Positions 37,401 to 44,685 of a stretch of 64,000 nucleotides of DNA are shown here, one piece after another; position 1 is the stretch's first letter; every line of letters starts with the position of its first letter. The stretch is from Halorientalis pallida (GTDB lineage: Archaea; Halobacteriota; Halobacteria; Halobacteriales; Haloarculaceae): positions 124,001-188,000 of the forward strand of contig NZ_RDFA01000005.1 of NCBI RefSeq assembly GCF_004118325.1, written 5' to 3'. The notes under the pieces were generated by a model. It searched no databases. It was not told the origin of the DNA and worked only from the letters and a program-made list of their open reading frames with translations. The translations under genes and the position numbers were made by a program.

Positions 37401-38384
37401 GAAGTCGCAAAGGTTGGTGGATGGGAGGTTAGCCTGCAGTCCGAGCGGGTGCGATGGTCCGACGAATTGTATCGCATTCACGGACTGCCGCTGGATGCGA
37501 ACCCGACACCAGAAGAAGCGATCGAGTTCTATCATCCGGACGATAGAGGGACTATCAGGGAAGCCTTCGACCGTCTCACTACTGAGGGCGAACCGTACGA
37601 TTTAGAATTGCGGCTCGTCACGGCAGACAATGAGGTTTGCTGGGTCCGGACGCGCGGAGAGCCACGCTACGAGGATGACGAAATCGTCGCTGTTCACGGG
37701 ACGTTCCAGGACATTACCGAGCGCAAGGAACGAGAGCAGGAGCTCCAGCGACAGAATGGCCGACTCAACGAGTTTGCAGGCGTTATCTCTCACGACCTCC
37801 GAAATCCACTCAACGTCGCTCAGGCGCGGGCGACGATTCTGCAACAGCGGGCCGACGACGAGTTGCAGGAACACCTCACTCCGCTCGTGAGGTCGCTGGA
37901 CAGAATGGAGAGTATTATCGAAGACACCCTGACGCTCGCTCGACAGGGCGAAACTGTTGGTGAGATGAATTCGATACCGGTCGTTGATCTGATCGGGAAA
38001 TGCTGGGCAGGGGTAGAAGCAGGTGAAGCGACACTCGAAATCGAGGACGAGTTCACGCTACGTGGAGACCACGACCGGCTCCGACACGTGTTCGAGAACC
38101 TGTTCCGCAATGCAGTGGAACACGCTGGTGAAGACGTAACCGTTCGAGTGGGACGCTGTGGTGAGAACTGTCTCTATGTCGAAGATGATGGGCCTGGAAT
38201 TCCACCGGGTGACCGCGACGCAGTGTTTGAACCGGGTCACACGTCTGCAGCTGGCGGAACGGGCTTCGGTCTCACGATTGTCAAGCGCATCGCAGAGGCC
38301 CACGGCTGGGAGGTAGCGATTACCGACGGACGAGATGGCGGTGCTCGATTCGAGTTCGATACTCCTGGACTGCCCGTTGAGTGA
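34500..38384 (+). CDS. Multi-PAS/GAF sensor histidine kinase
   Basis: 1294 residues from the ATG at 34500; a longer frame begins with TTG at 34440. Sensor domains in approximate order are PAS (8-120), PAS (130-245), PAS (255-370), PAS (375-490), GAF (500-655), PAS (660-780), GAF (800-960) and PAS (965-1080). PAS units are linked by the usual ITERKxRE joints. The HisKA H-box is GVISHDLRNPLNVA near 1098. The ATPase has HVFENLFRNAVEHAG, VEDDGPGIPP and GTGFGLTIVKRIAEA. No membrane segments occur, so it senses cytoplasmic redox, gas or small molecules. No response regulator is adjacent. Confidence 0.95.
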   Translation: MNSTMDDVPYESIVEQSNDGILVAQNGEIVYANERLQELTGYAEATLVGAPKTMLVTDDDAALVEQYHGARTNDEDAPAQYEVTFETRSGDRIPVGLSVNKISRGGEPAIVAFCREITNQKEREATLDDLRREYESVFDHVQDPLFLLDVDENGTVRFQRFNDREEAFTGRSTEEVRGKTPTEVFGDETGLELAANYRECIERQETLVYEEELDLTDETTIWQIKLTPIVVDGTVERIVGSGREITELKNRERELEQAKTRLQALLDEAPDAIAIHDADGDILDINDQNVENLGYTRDELLEMNVTDFEVELDQETAQETWAGMDIGETLKVERTHQRRDGSTFPTELWVSKIEVLGEPQYLALGRDVTERKERERELSRFRAFVENTSDVITTISGDGTVEYVSPASSRVSGHEPEELIGAKVLEHVHPADREAISEQLAELTATPDSRATAEYRFRHDDGSWMWVESTGVNRLGDPKIEGLVLVSRDITERKQYEERLDRLHDATRALVQADTHASIAEIAVETARDTLDLPITGLWLHDETENILRPTAVTDAGRDLLGEPPVFDPGTNLSWEAFQAQEVKMFDDVASQPGRHNPETPLRSEIILPLGEHGVMNIGATERATFDETDRSLAHILAANVEAALTRADQRQELARQTERLDLALEGGQMGVWDWNVQTDEVTFDERWAEMLGHSLNEIEPHLNAWEKRAHPEDLPDAEAALEAHFAGETDYYKCDHRMQTKSGDWIWVRDTGEVVERGDDGDPVRAVGTHLDITERKRREQELKESKGQIAEQNNALESFTDIVTDAERTVDQQITDLLDLGASYLDLDIGILSEIDGVEYMVRNVVDPAEAIEPGDTFDLTDTYCSLVYDADGPVSFHSAVDAGVKDHPAYREQGIESYIGVPVFVDDHRYGTLNFSRPESRKAPITDAEESFVRIMAQWVGTELTRQQRQEELERTSQFLQDSQEVAKVGGWEVSLQSERVRWSDELYRIHGLPLDANPTPEEAIEFYHPDDRGTIREAFDRLTTEGEPYDLELRLVTADNEVCWVRTRGEPRYEDDEIVAVHGTFQDITERKEREQELQRQNGRLNEFAGVISHDLRNPLNVAQARATILQQRADDELQEHLTPLVRSLDRMESIIEDTLTLARQGETVGEMNSIPVVDLIGKCWAGVEAGEATLEIEDEFTLRGDHDRLRHVFENLFRNAVEHAGEDVTVRVGRCGENCLYVEDDGPGIPPGDRDAVFEPGHTSAAGGTGFGLTIVKRIAEAHGWEVAITDGRDGGARFEFDTPGLPVE

Positions 38385-38509
38385 GTGGTATTGGCCGACT
38401 GATTCGTCAGTTCTGATCCGAACACGGGGTCGCTGTGCTGTATCCGCTCTGCATGGATTCTGCGTAGGCCGTTCTGACTGGATTGCTCGTGCTGATTATC
38501 GAAGACTCA
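38385..38509. other. Spacer between kinase and TnpB element
   Basis: No feature recognised; it ends at the left boundary of the insertion element, near a CTCAAGGC sequence. Confidence 0.3.
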
Positions 38510-38648
38510 AGGCTAAAACCCCGCCCTTTAGAGCGGGGATACAGCCGACAACTCTGACACAATCCACTGTCGATAGCAAGGCCGGATATTCCACGCCAAC
38601 CGAGACTATTAACAAAACAGCGTTCATAACCAGTTATGAAGCCAAAAA

Positions 38649-39923
38649 ATGGGACGAACCATCCGAACCTTCGAGGCCACGATTACGAACCAGCAACAGG
38701 TCCGTGACGACCTCGACCAACTCGGATGGGCCGCCTCAAAACTCTGGAACGTCGGTCGCTACTACGCACAAGAGCAGTGGGACGAAACGGGCGAGATCCC
38801 CGATGACGGGGAACTCAAAGCCGAACTCAAAGGCCACGAACGCTACACGGACTTACACTCTCAGTCCAGTCAGCGCGTTCTCGAAGAACTCGCTGAAGCG
38901 TTCAACGGCTGGTTCGGCAAGCGTCGGAACGGTGATAGCCGTGCCCGACCGCCCGGCTACCGCAAACACGGTGACTCCCACCCGCGTTCAACCGTGTCGT
39001 TCAAAACGGCTGGCTTCAAGCACGACGCACAGTTCATCCGTGTCCGCCTCTCGAAAGGCCGCAATCTCAAAGAACACCGGTCGGACTTCATCCTCTGTGA
39101 GTACCAGACTAGCCCGGATGTTGACCTGACCGAGTGGGATATTCAACAGGTTCGCGCCGTCTACAAGCGCGATGAGTGGCGACTACAATTCGTCTGTCGC
39201 ACCACTATCGACCCGGAACCGCCGGGTGACGAGGTGGCTGGTGTTGACCTCGGGATTTGCAACGTCGCCGCTGTCTCCTTCGGCGGGGAATCAGTGTTGT
39301 ATCCGGGTGGCGCACTCAAAGAAGACGAATACTACTTCACGAAGCAGAAAGCTAAGTGCGACGATTCTTGCTCCCGTGAAGCCACTCGACTTGACCGGAA
39401 GCGAACGGGCCGCCGGACGCACTTCTTACACGCACTCTCGAAAGCAATCGTGGAGGAGTGTGTCGAACGAGGTGTCGGGACGCTTGTCGTGGGCGACCTC
39501 GGCGGTATCCGAGAAGACGACGAAAACGGAGCGTCTCGGAATCGGGGTGACCACGGGAATCTCGACTTGCACGGGTGGGCGTTCGACCGCTTCACGACGC
39601 TACTCGACTACAAGGCAGAAGTCGAAGGTATAGACGTGGAATTGGTGTCCGAACGCGATACGTCGAAATCCTGTTCGGCGTGCGGCCACACAGATAAAAA
39701 TCAGCGGGTTGAACGTGGCCTGTACGTGTGTGAGAAGTGCGAGACGGTTGCGAACGCGGACGTGAATGGTGCGGAGAACATTCGGCAAAAGGTACTCCCG
39801 AGTCTCGCCACGGATGGCGGTGATAGGGATAACGGCTGGTTGGCACAGCCAGCGGTTCGCCTGTTCGACCGTAGTGAGGGTGGTTTCGCCCCACGAGAAC
39901 AGGTTGCTAACCGCGAACCGTAA
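38649..39923 (+). CDS. tnpB: TnpB RNA-guided nuclease
   Basis: 424 residues, full length and unbroken. The RuvC first motif is AGVDLGICNVAAV near residue 199, the last acidic motif NADVNGAENIR near 369. Between them is a zinc ribbon CSACGH and CEKC near 340-360. The central motif reads LVVGDLGGIRED, where most TnpB have VEDL, so the usual catalytic Glu is Gly. Nearby Glu or Asp residues (RED) may substitute. TnpB uses an RNA from the element's 3' end to cut target DNA next to a short motif. It serves transposon maintenance. Confidence 0.93.
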   Translation: MGRTIRTFEATITNQQQVRDDLDQLGWAASKLWNVGRYYAQEQWDETGEIPDDGELKAELKGHERYTDLHSQSSQRVLEELAEAFNGWFGKRRNGDSRARPPGYRKHGDSHPRSTVSFKTAGFKHDAQFIRVRLSKGRNLKEHRSDFILCEYQTSPDVDLTEWDIQQVRAVYKRDEWRLQFVCRTTIDPEPPGDEVAGVDLGICNVAAVSFGGESVLYPGGALKEDEYYFTKQKAKCDDSCSREATRLDRKRTGRRTHFLHALSKAIVEECVERGVGTLVVGDLGGIREDDENGASRNRGDHGNLDLHGWAFDRFTTLLDYKAEVEGIDVELVSERDTSKSCSACGHTDKNQRVERGLYVCEKCETVANADVNGAENIRQKVLPSLATDGGDRDNGWLAQPAVRLFDRSEGGFAPREQVANREP

Positions 39924-39973
39924 TATCCCACCGCGGTCGGGAATCCTCGCCCTTCAGGGCGGGGAGGATGTCA
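39800..39973 (+). ncRNA. Predicted guide RNA (omega RNA) of the TnpB element
   Basis: By family rule the scaffold RNA covers the 3' end of tnpB and the right-end hairpin (39945-39967). Its guide is the host sequence immediately after the element (about 39974 onward). Only the hairpin and position are seen here; expression is not shown. Confidence 0.35.
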
Positions 39974-40148
39974 AAATCTCTGCACTCCGTAAAGAATAAT
40001 GCAAACTGGCAGAACCGACAGTAGGTGGTTGGCACATACACTGAACGCGGAATCCTTTCTGAGAAGGTCAAAGCAACTGCTGGAAATGGTCCGATCACAC
40101 GTCGAATTCCAATCGTGCTCGGATGACAGATTCACTGAACCTGAAAGG

Positions 40149-40655
40149 TCACCGATAGTCCGTAATGTTTCGATAGGGAACGTAGTATCCGATTTCATCA
40201 ATCCACGTTGAGAGCCATTCATTCGCGGTTTCCTCGCTAATCCGCCTAGCATCAATGGCGGCCAAGAGGACGCCGACCGAACCGGCAACGGTCACGCCCT
40301 GTTCTTTCGCGAATGCTCTTGCGTCGCCGTCGTCCGTCAGTAACCGACCATCGTGTGCGTCAGCAAGCGCAAACGCCTGTGCTTCTCCGGGATCAAGATG
40401 GTCGCTGACAACCGCTTCTCTATTTGCAACAGTGTCCGAGACCGTCGCGACCGGCATCTCATCATCTAGTATGTCCAGCGCTGACTGGAGGTAGGGATGA
40501 TCGTCGACACCATTGTGGAGTTCTTCACGAACGACCGGTACCGTACAGATTCCAGAGAGTCTAGCCACCACCCACAACTGGTCGATGTAGGCGAAGTTCG
40601 AGAGAACAGTTGTATTGAGAACGCTTGGGTCCGCTGGAATATCGGTAGTCGTCAT
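40149..40655 (-). CDS. PIN-domain toxin
   Basis: 168 residues. The fold reads LNTTVLSNFAYIDQL near 13-27, VPVVREELHNGVDD, LDPGEAQAFALADA near 90-103, and LLTDDGDARAFAKEQG near 105-120. The first acidic position is Asn (LNTT rather than LDTT), as in other haloarchaeal proteins of this group, while later Asp residues remain. It overlaps the RHH gene by 4 bp (ATGA), making a two-gene module. Likely target is RNA. Confidence 0.82.
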   Translation of the reverse strand: MTTTDIPADPSVLNTTVLSNFAYIDQLWVVARLSGICTVPVVREELHNGVDDHPYLQSALDILDDEMPVATVSDTVANREAVVSDHLDPGEAQAFALADAHDGRLLTDDGDARAFAKEQGVTVAGSVGVLLAAIDARRISEETANEWLSTWIDEIGYYVPYRNITDYR

Positions 40656-41020
40656 TGCGAGTCCGATGTCTCGTTATCAGCAGGCTCATCATCGAATTCG
40701 AGTTCCGTCGCCGCCTCCGCTTCGTAGGCTGCATCCTCCTTGTCCGCGAGCCCGAGCCGGAGTTCAACGCCGTGCTCACGGAGAAAATCCCGCATCGTCC
40801 AGCGGTCGACATCAGCGAGTCTCGCAGCATCACCGAGCGTGATTCGCTCGCGTTCATAGAGAGCGACCGCAGCTGCTATCCGCTCGTTTTCGTGGTCCTC
40901 GAAGTACTCACGTACGAACTCTCGCAACGCATCGCTCTTTCCCCCGAACACACCAGCCTCGACAGCACCCTCGATGAGTAAGTCGAGATCGTCTGGATAG
41001 GAGCCGGTGATTCGTGCCAT
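40652..41020 (-). CDS. Ribbon-helix-helix antitoxin (UPF0175-like)
   Basis: 122 residues. The N-terminus has an RHH-like strand and helices (ARITGSYPDDLDLLIEGAVE, KSDALREFVREYF), followed by a UPF0175-type segment (ALYERERITLGDAARLADVD, RWTMRDFLREHGVELRLG) and an acidic tail. It should bind its own promoter and neutralise the downstream PIN protein. A palindromic sequence at 41076-41103 lies about 55 bp upstream. Confidence 0.82.
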   Translation of the reverse strand: MARITGSYPDDLDLLIEGAVEAGVFGGKSDALREFVREYFEDHENERIAAAVALYERERITLGDAARLADVDRWTMRDFLREHGVELRLGLADKEDAAYEAEAATELEFDDEPADNETSDSQ

Positions 41021-41075
41021 CGTTCTATCCCAAACTACGTCTTCATACTATTTATGAACTGCGCCAGACGGCCAT

Positions 41076-41103
41076 ATGCATTGAGACGACCGGTCTCAAC
41101 TAC
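41076..41103. repeat. 28-bp palindromic repeat, copy A
   Basis: Contains TTGAGAC, 5-nt centre, GTCTCAA. A second copy (25 of 28 bases the same) is at 54739-54766. Here it sits in front of the toxin-antitoxin operon and at the end of the PAPS-reductase frame. Confidence 0.6.
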
Positions 41104-41480
41104 AGATCTCCCAGATGGAATGCCCCACAGTGCTCGCACAGTTCGACGCTGGCGACATCGACGGCGCCTGCATCCCAGTCGTGGCCTTTTCCAACGGAGC
41201 AAAACTCCGTCTCTTTCGGGTCGCCTTCGGTGATCCACGCACCGCGGAACTGAGACTCAAGCATATCGAGTTGGCGGTAGTCGCGACGAGTGCCTCTGGC
41301 GGTCATCGGACACTCCTCGCGATGTCCGACCGGATCGTCGATCATCGAGTGGCAGTGCGTGCAGAATTGCGGTGGGGAACAGCCCTCGTTTTGGTCCTGC
41401 TTCAGATTCGCTTCCGCGTCGGTGAGGCTCGTGCCTTCCAGATCGTAGGACTGCTCACACGACTGCTCGCAGTTGGCACA
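41100..41480 (-). pseudogene. Frameshifted C-terminal tail of the PAPS-reductase-like gene
   Basis: In a shifted frame, about 125 codons continue the upstream gene: CANCEQSCEQSYDLEGTSL, then CTHCHSMIDDPVGHREECP and LCEHCGAFHLGDL with several Cys-rich knuckles. The upstream reading frame stops after only nine aberrant residues, so one extra base (or two missing) near 41485 separates the halves. Confidence 0.65.
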
Positions 41481-42291
41481 AAGGTTGGATTCCAGTCTGC
41501 TCGTCGTCGAGCGGGGCTTCGTAGCCCGCGGTACCGGCATTCCCGTGTCCCCACAGGGCGTACTCTTTTGTGAATCGGCCACGACGAGCGGCCTCGACGG
41601 TGTGGGATTCGAGCCACTCGAAGTAGCGGAAGACCTCGGGGAAGAACAGCTTGATCTCTCGAAGTTCCTCGCGAGAGCGGGCAAAGGCGCCACAGAGGCA
41701 GTCGACAGAGACGTGGAGTTTTTCGTTGACCGGATTCGTCGGAATCTCGTGTTCGTCCTGGTACTCGGCGACCTCGGCGTCGGTGAACGAGACGATCGGA
41801 GACACCCAGATTCCAAGGTCGTCTTCCTGGATTCCCTTCCCGTCGATGTTCTCCATCCGCCGCTGGCTTTCGTGCTCGCGAACGCCTGAGATCAGGAGAG
41901 GTTCGCCGTCGACGACGTCCGACAGGAACCGCTGGAGGGGCTTCTGTTTGAGGTTCCGGAACATCTGGTTGTGAACAGCTGGACCCGGCATTCCGAAATT
42001 GTAGACCAGGTTGTGGTACTCTTCCTTTTCGAGGCGGTATTGGCTCCCCACGATGTGACAGGTCAGTCTCATCTTGTCCGCCCACTCTCGAACCCACTGC
42101 CGACTCTGGGGAATGCCGATCCCCGTGTCCAAGTAGACGATCCCGTCGACGTCGATCTGTTCGGAGGCACGGGCGATATGGGCTGCTGTCGTCGAATCTG
42201 AACCGCCGGAAACGAGCGCGAACACCCGCTCGAATGATCGATCCGTCGCGGCACCGAAAACGGACTGAGGCGAATGGTACTGAGATTGCAT
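41455..42291 (-). CDS. PAPS-reductase-family protein, 5' part of a frameshifted gene
   Basis: 278 residues. The ATP-pyrophosphatase P-loop is ALVSGGSDSTTAAH near residue 24-37, with VYLDTGIGIPQSR at 53-65 and SVDCLCGAFARS near 195. This family includes PAPS reductase and the DndC-like proteins often carried by haloarchaeal viruses and plasmids. The last residues (after EQTGIQ) are out of frame: the real continuation, a Cys-rich tail, is in the next frame to 41100. Either the gene is inactive or this is a sequencing error. It faces away from the origin. Confidence 0.82.
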   Translation of the reverse strand: MQSQYHSPQSVFGAATDRSFERVFALVSGGSDSTTAAHIARASEQIDVDGIVYLDTGIGIPQSRQWVREWADKMRLTCHIVGSQYRLEKEEYHNLVYNFGMPGPAVHNQMFRNLKQKPLQRFLSDVVDGEPLLISGVREHESQRRMENIDGKGIQEDDLGIWVSPIVSFTDAEVAEYQDEHEIPTNPVNEKLHVSVDCLCGAFARSREELREIKLFFPEVFRYFEWLESHTVEAARRGRFTKEYALWGHGNAGTAGYEAPLDDEQTGIQPLCQLRAVV

Positions 42292-42444
42292 TTCTGCTCC
42301 GTCCGCACTCCCCCAACTGAATACAGGATATTGTATACCACTCTACCACCTCAACCAGAACGACATGAGCTACCCACCCCTTTGCGGATTACGCTGAGAT
42401 GCTGACTGAGACTCGGTAGTAGTGGACCTGTTTGCAGGAACACA

Positions 42445-43359
42445 CACACCCAGTTTGGAGTTATAGCTGCTCCGAACGAGTGTGACCAGTACCGCCGTAA
42501 GCACGGTGTGAGCGTCTGACTACTGGACATCTTTCTCCTTCTTCTTTCTTCTTCTTTCTTCTTCTTTCTAGAAAGACTAGACTAGAAGGAACACACCCAG
42601 TTTGGAGTTAACAACCCTGCAGTTTGGCTGTTTTGAGACCCTTCCCTCCCTTTCAGAACTCTATAACTCCAAACTGGGTGTCTGTCTGGGTGTCGTATCC
42701 CCCTCGTTCCTGATGTATTCTACTCCACGATCTCCCTTGGGGACTACCTGATCCATCTTTTCGGTACCCCTGTTGAACGCCAATCTCGTTATAACTCCAA
42801 ACCGGGTGTCTGTGCCGATTTTCTCACTCCATAAGTACAACCTCGGTGTGCTGCCCACTCGTTTCTCCAGCTGATCGAGCCTTCATCAGTTGCTGTGCGG
42901 ATGGGAAGTCGGTGCAGTCTTTCCGGTGACCCCTCCCGTGTCCGTAATCGAAGTAGAAACGTCCTCTACTACTGCTACTCTTTCACGAGCGAAGGGAAAT
43001 GCAGCAGACTGGTTGACTTGTTCTCTGATCGTTGCTCTTGATGACCGATTTTCCTTTGACGACTCTGTAGTATAACTCCAAACTCGGTGTCTGGTACGTG
43101 AAGAACAAGTCGGATTATAACTCCAAACTGGGTGTTGCTTCAGTAAACGATCGAGCCTTTCTATAACTCCAAACAGGGTGTCTCTTGGTTAGCGGACACG
43201 TCTATCTATAACTCCAAACTGGGTGTCCCCGATTTCCAGCCGTTAGGGTGGTTTAACTCCAAATTACGTGTCTCCGGGCAGGGTTGGAGTTATCGCTAGC
43301 TACGGGATTTCCCGGGAATCACAGCATTTGCCGCATGTTATAACTCCAAACTCGGTGTG
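42445..43359. repeat. Ten iterons of the origin (core AACTCCAAACTGGGTGT)
   Basis: Copies start at 42445 and 42592 (minus orientation) and at 42661, 42789, 43070, 43115, 43161, 43206, 43251 and 43338 (plus). Five consecutive plus copies are spaced 45, 46, 45 and 45 bp; the next is 87 bp on. The copies at 43251 (AAATTACGTGTC end) and 43338 are the most divergent. A truncated minus-orientation copy lies at about 43279-43296. The last full copy is 35 bp from the initiator ATG. Confidence 0.9.
42531..42569 (+). repeat. Polypyrimidine tract with 10-bp period
   Basis: Thirty-nine consecutive pyrimidines. From 42541 the unit CTTCTTTCTT repeats 2.9 times without error. It ends in the palindrome CTTTCTAGAAAG (42564-42575). 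The tract lies between the two minus-orientation iterons. Such tracts can unwind or form triplex DNA and may be the unwinding element. Confidence 0.8.
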
Positions 43360-43393
43360 TACTTTTACGTGTCTGGCGTTTGGAGGGGGGAGT

Positions 43394-44632
43394 ATGACTT
43401 CCGACTCGGGCGAGGATTATGACCCCGAGACCCTCTTCGATACATCTCGGAACAATCGCCAGCAGATATACAACAATCGGGAGCTGGTGGATACGAATCA
43501 CGTGCCCGCAGCTGACAAGATCGTCGGTAGGAAGGAGGAAATTCAGCGCCTAGCCAACGTAGTTAGTCCACTTATCGATGGGCAGCCCACGAATTCCGTC
43601 CTCATATACGGAAAGACCGGGACCGGGAAATCGCTCGTCGCTAAACATATCATGCAGCGGTTGGAGGTTGAGGCTGAACAGCGGCCGACTGATATCGGGA
43701 CTGCTTATGTCAACTGTGGCTCTGCTAACGGTACCACACGCGCGGTGCGGAATATCGGTGCATCGCTGGCCCCGGAGATGAGTTCGGTGTCGTTCCCGAC
43801 CCGTGGTCTTTCGACTGACGAATACTTCGAGCGGATTTGGGAGGTCGTCAACACCCACTACGACAGCGTCATCATCACCGTTGACGAGGTCGATATGCTA
43901 CGCGACGATAGCCCCTTGATGGTGCTTTCTCGAGCCGGCGAGACAGGTGTCGTTGACGTGCCTATCTCAATCATCGGTATCTCGAACAAGATCAACTACC
44001 GGGATCAGATGGACGAACGGACAAAGAGTTCCTTCGGTCACCGAGAGTTTGTGTTCGACCCCTATGATGCCGCCCAGCTACGGGAGATTCTTGAACACCG
44101 CCGAGAGGCCTTCCAGGAAAATGTTCTCGGAGATGCAGTAATTCCGCGAATTGCCGCGTTGGCAGCGAAAGAACACGGAGATGCCCGAAAAGGCGTGAAT
44201 CTCCTGTTCTATCTCGGGGAACATGCTGTCGAAGAGGGATACGACGAGATCACGGAGGCTATGATCGACGATGTCCGCGAACTCGCAGATGCCGAACGTC
44301 TCAACAGCCTCATCAGTGGGCTTCCGAGTCACGCTCGATTGATCATTGTCGCTCTGGCGGCGCTGACCAAAGGCGATGAGGGCACTGACCAGTGGTTCCG
44401 CACCTCAGATATATTCGACACGTACGAAATCTATTGTGAGCGTGAAGGGGCAGACCCGCTCTCGGGCGAACGACGTCGACAGATCCTCGACGAACTATCC
44501 TTCCTCGAAATCACTGAGGCGAAGACTAATCACGGTGGCAAGAACGTCGGCACCTACAAGGAACACCGTCTTATGTACGATCCCGACGTCGTCGAACACG
44601 TGTACGATGCTACCGACCCGGCGATGTTGTGA
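43394..44632 (+). CDS. cdc6: Orc1/Cdc6 replication initiator
   Basis: 412 residues from the ATG at 43394, preceded by a strong purine stretch GGAGGGGGG (43382-43390), an unusually good ribosome site for this genome. Walker A is VLIYGKTGTGKS near 68, Walker B VIITVDEVDMLRDD near 158, sensor 1 IGISNKINYRDQMD, and the winged-helix C-terminus begins near 320 with the typical LSGERRRQILDELSFLEI near 357. The ATPase loads MCM at the origin. The iteron array immediately upstream is its probable binding site. Confidence 0.95.
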   Translation: MTSDSGEDYDPETLFDTSRNNRQQIYNNRELVDTNHVPAADKIVGRKEEIQRLANVVSPLIDGQPTNSVLIYGKTGTGKSLVAKHIMQRLEVEAEQRPTDIGTAYVNCGSANGTTRAVRNIGASLAPEMSSVSFPTRGLSTDEYFERIWEVVNTHYDSVIITVDEVDMLRDDSPLMVLSRAGETGVVDVPISIIGISNKINYRDQMDERTKSSFGHREFVFDPYDAAQLREILEHRREAFQENVLGDAVIPRIAALAAKEHGDARKGVNLLFYLGEHAVEEGYDEITEAMIDDVRELADAERLNSLISGLPSHARLIIVALAALTKGDEGTDQWFRTSDIFDTYEIYCEREGADPLSGERRRQILDELSFLEITEAKTNHGGKNVGTYKEHRLMYDPDVVEHVYDATDPAML

Positions 44633-44685
44633 CGGCCACTCGCCGTAGTACATCATGCCCTCCAGCGTTGGTGCCTTCGCGATGC

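Larger units (their letters stand above)
38510..39973 (+). mobile_element. Solitary tnpB element (IS200/IS605 superfamily, IS1341-type)
   Basis: The boundaries are hairpins. At the left is CCCCGC, an 8-nt loop and GCGGGG at 38519-38538; at the right CCTCGCCC, TTCA, GGGCGGGGAGG at 39945-39967. Only tnpB lies between them; no TnpA transposase gene is present, so movement needs a TnpA from elsewhere. Exact termini are approximate. Confidence 0.8.
42292..43393. other. Replication origin region upstream of orc1/cdc6
   Basis: About 1.1 kb without a gene, lying between the PAPS-reductase-like gene and an orc1/cdc6 gene. It contains ten copies of a 22-bp repeat, a pyrimidine tract and AT-rich stretches. 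Two repeats on the left face opposite to the eight on the right. Inverted origin repeats beside the initiator gene are the usual organisation of haloarchaeal origins, but this repeat is not the standard ORB sequence. Confidence 0.75.

Noticed and set aside
42446-43359. Origin repeats considered as a CRISPR array
   Set aside because: Spacing is 45 bp start-to-start with only some units, in both orientations, spacers lack uniform length elsewhere, and the array abuts orc1/cdc6.
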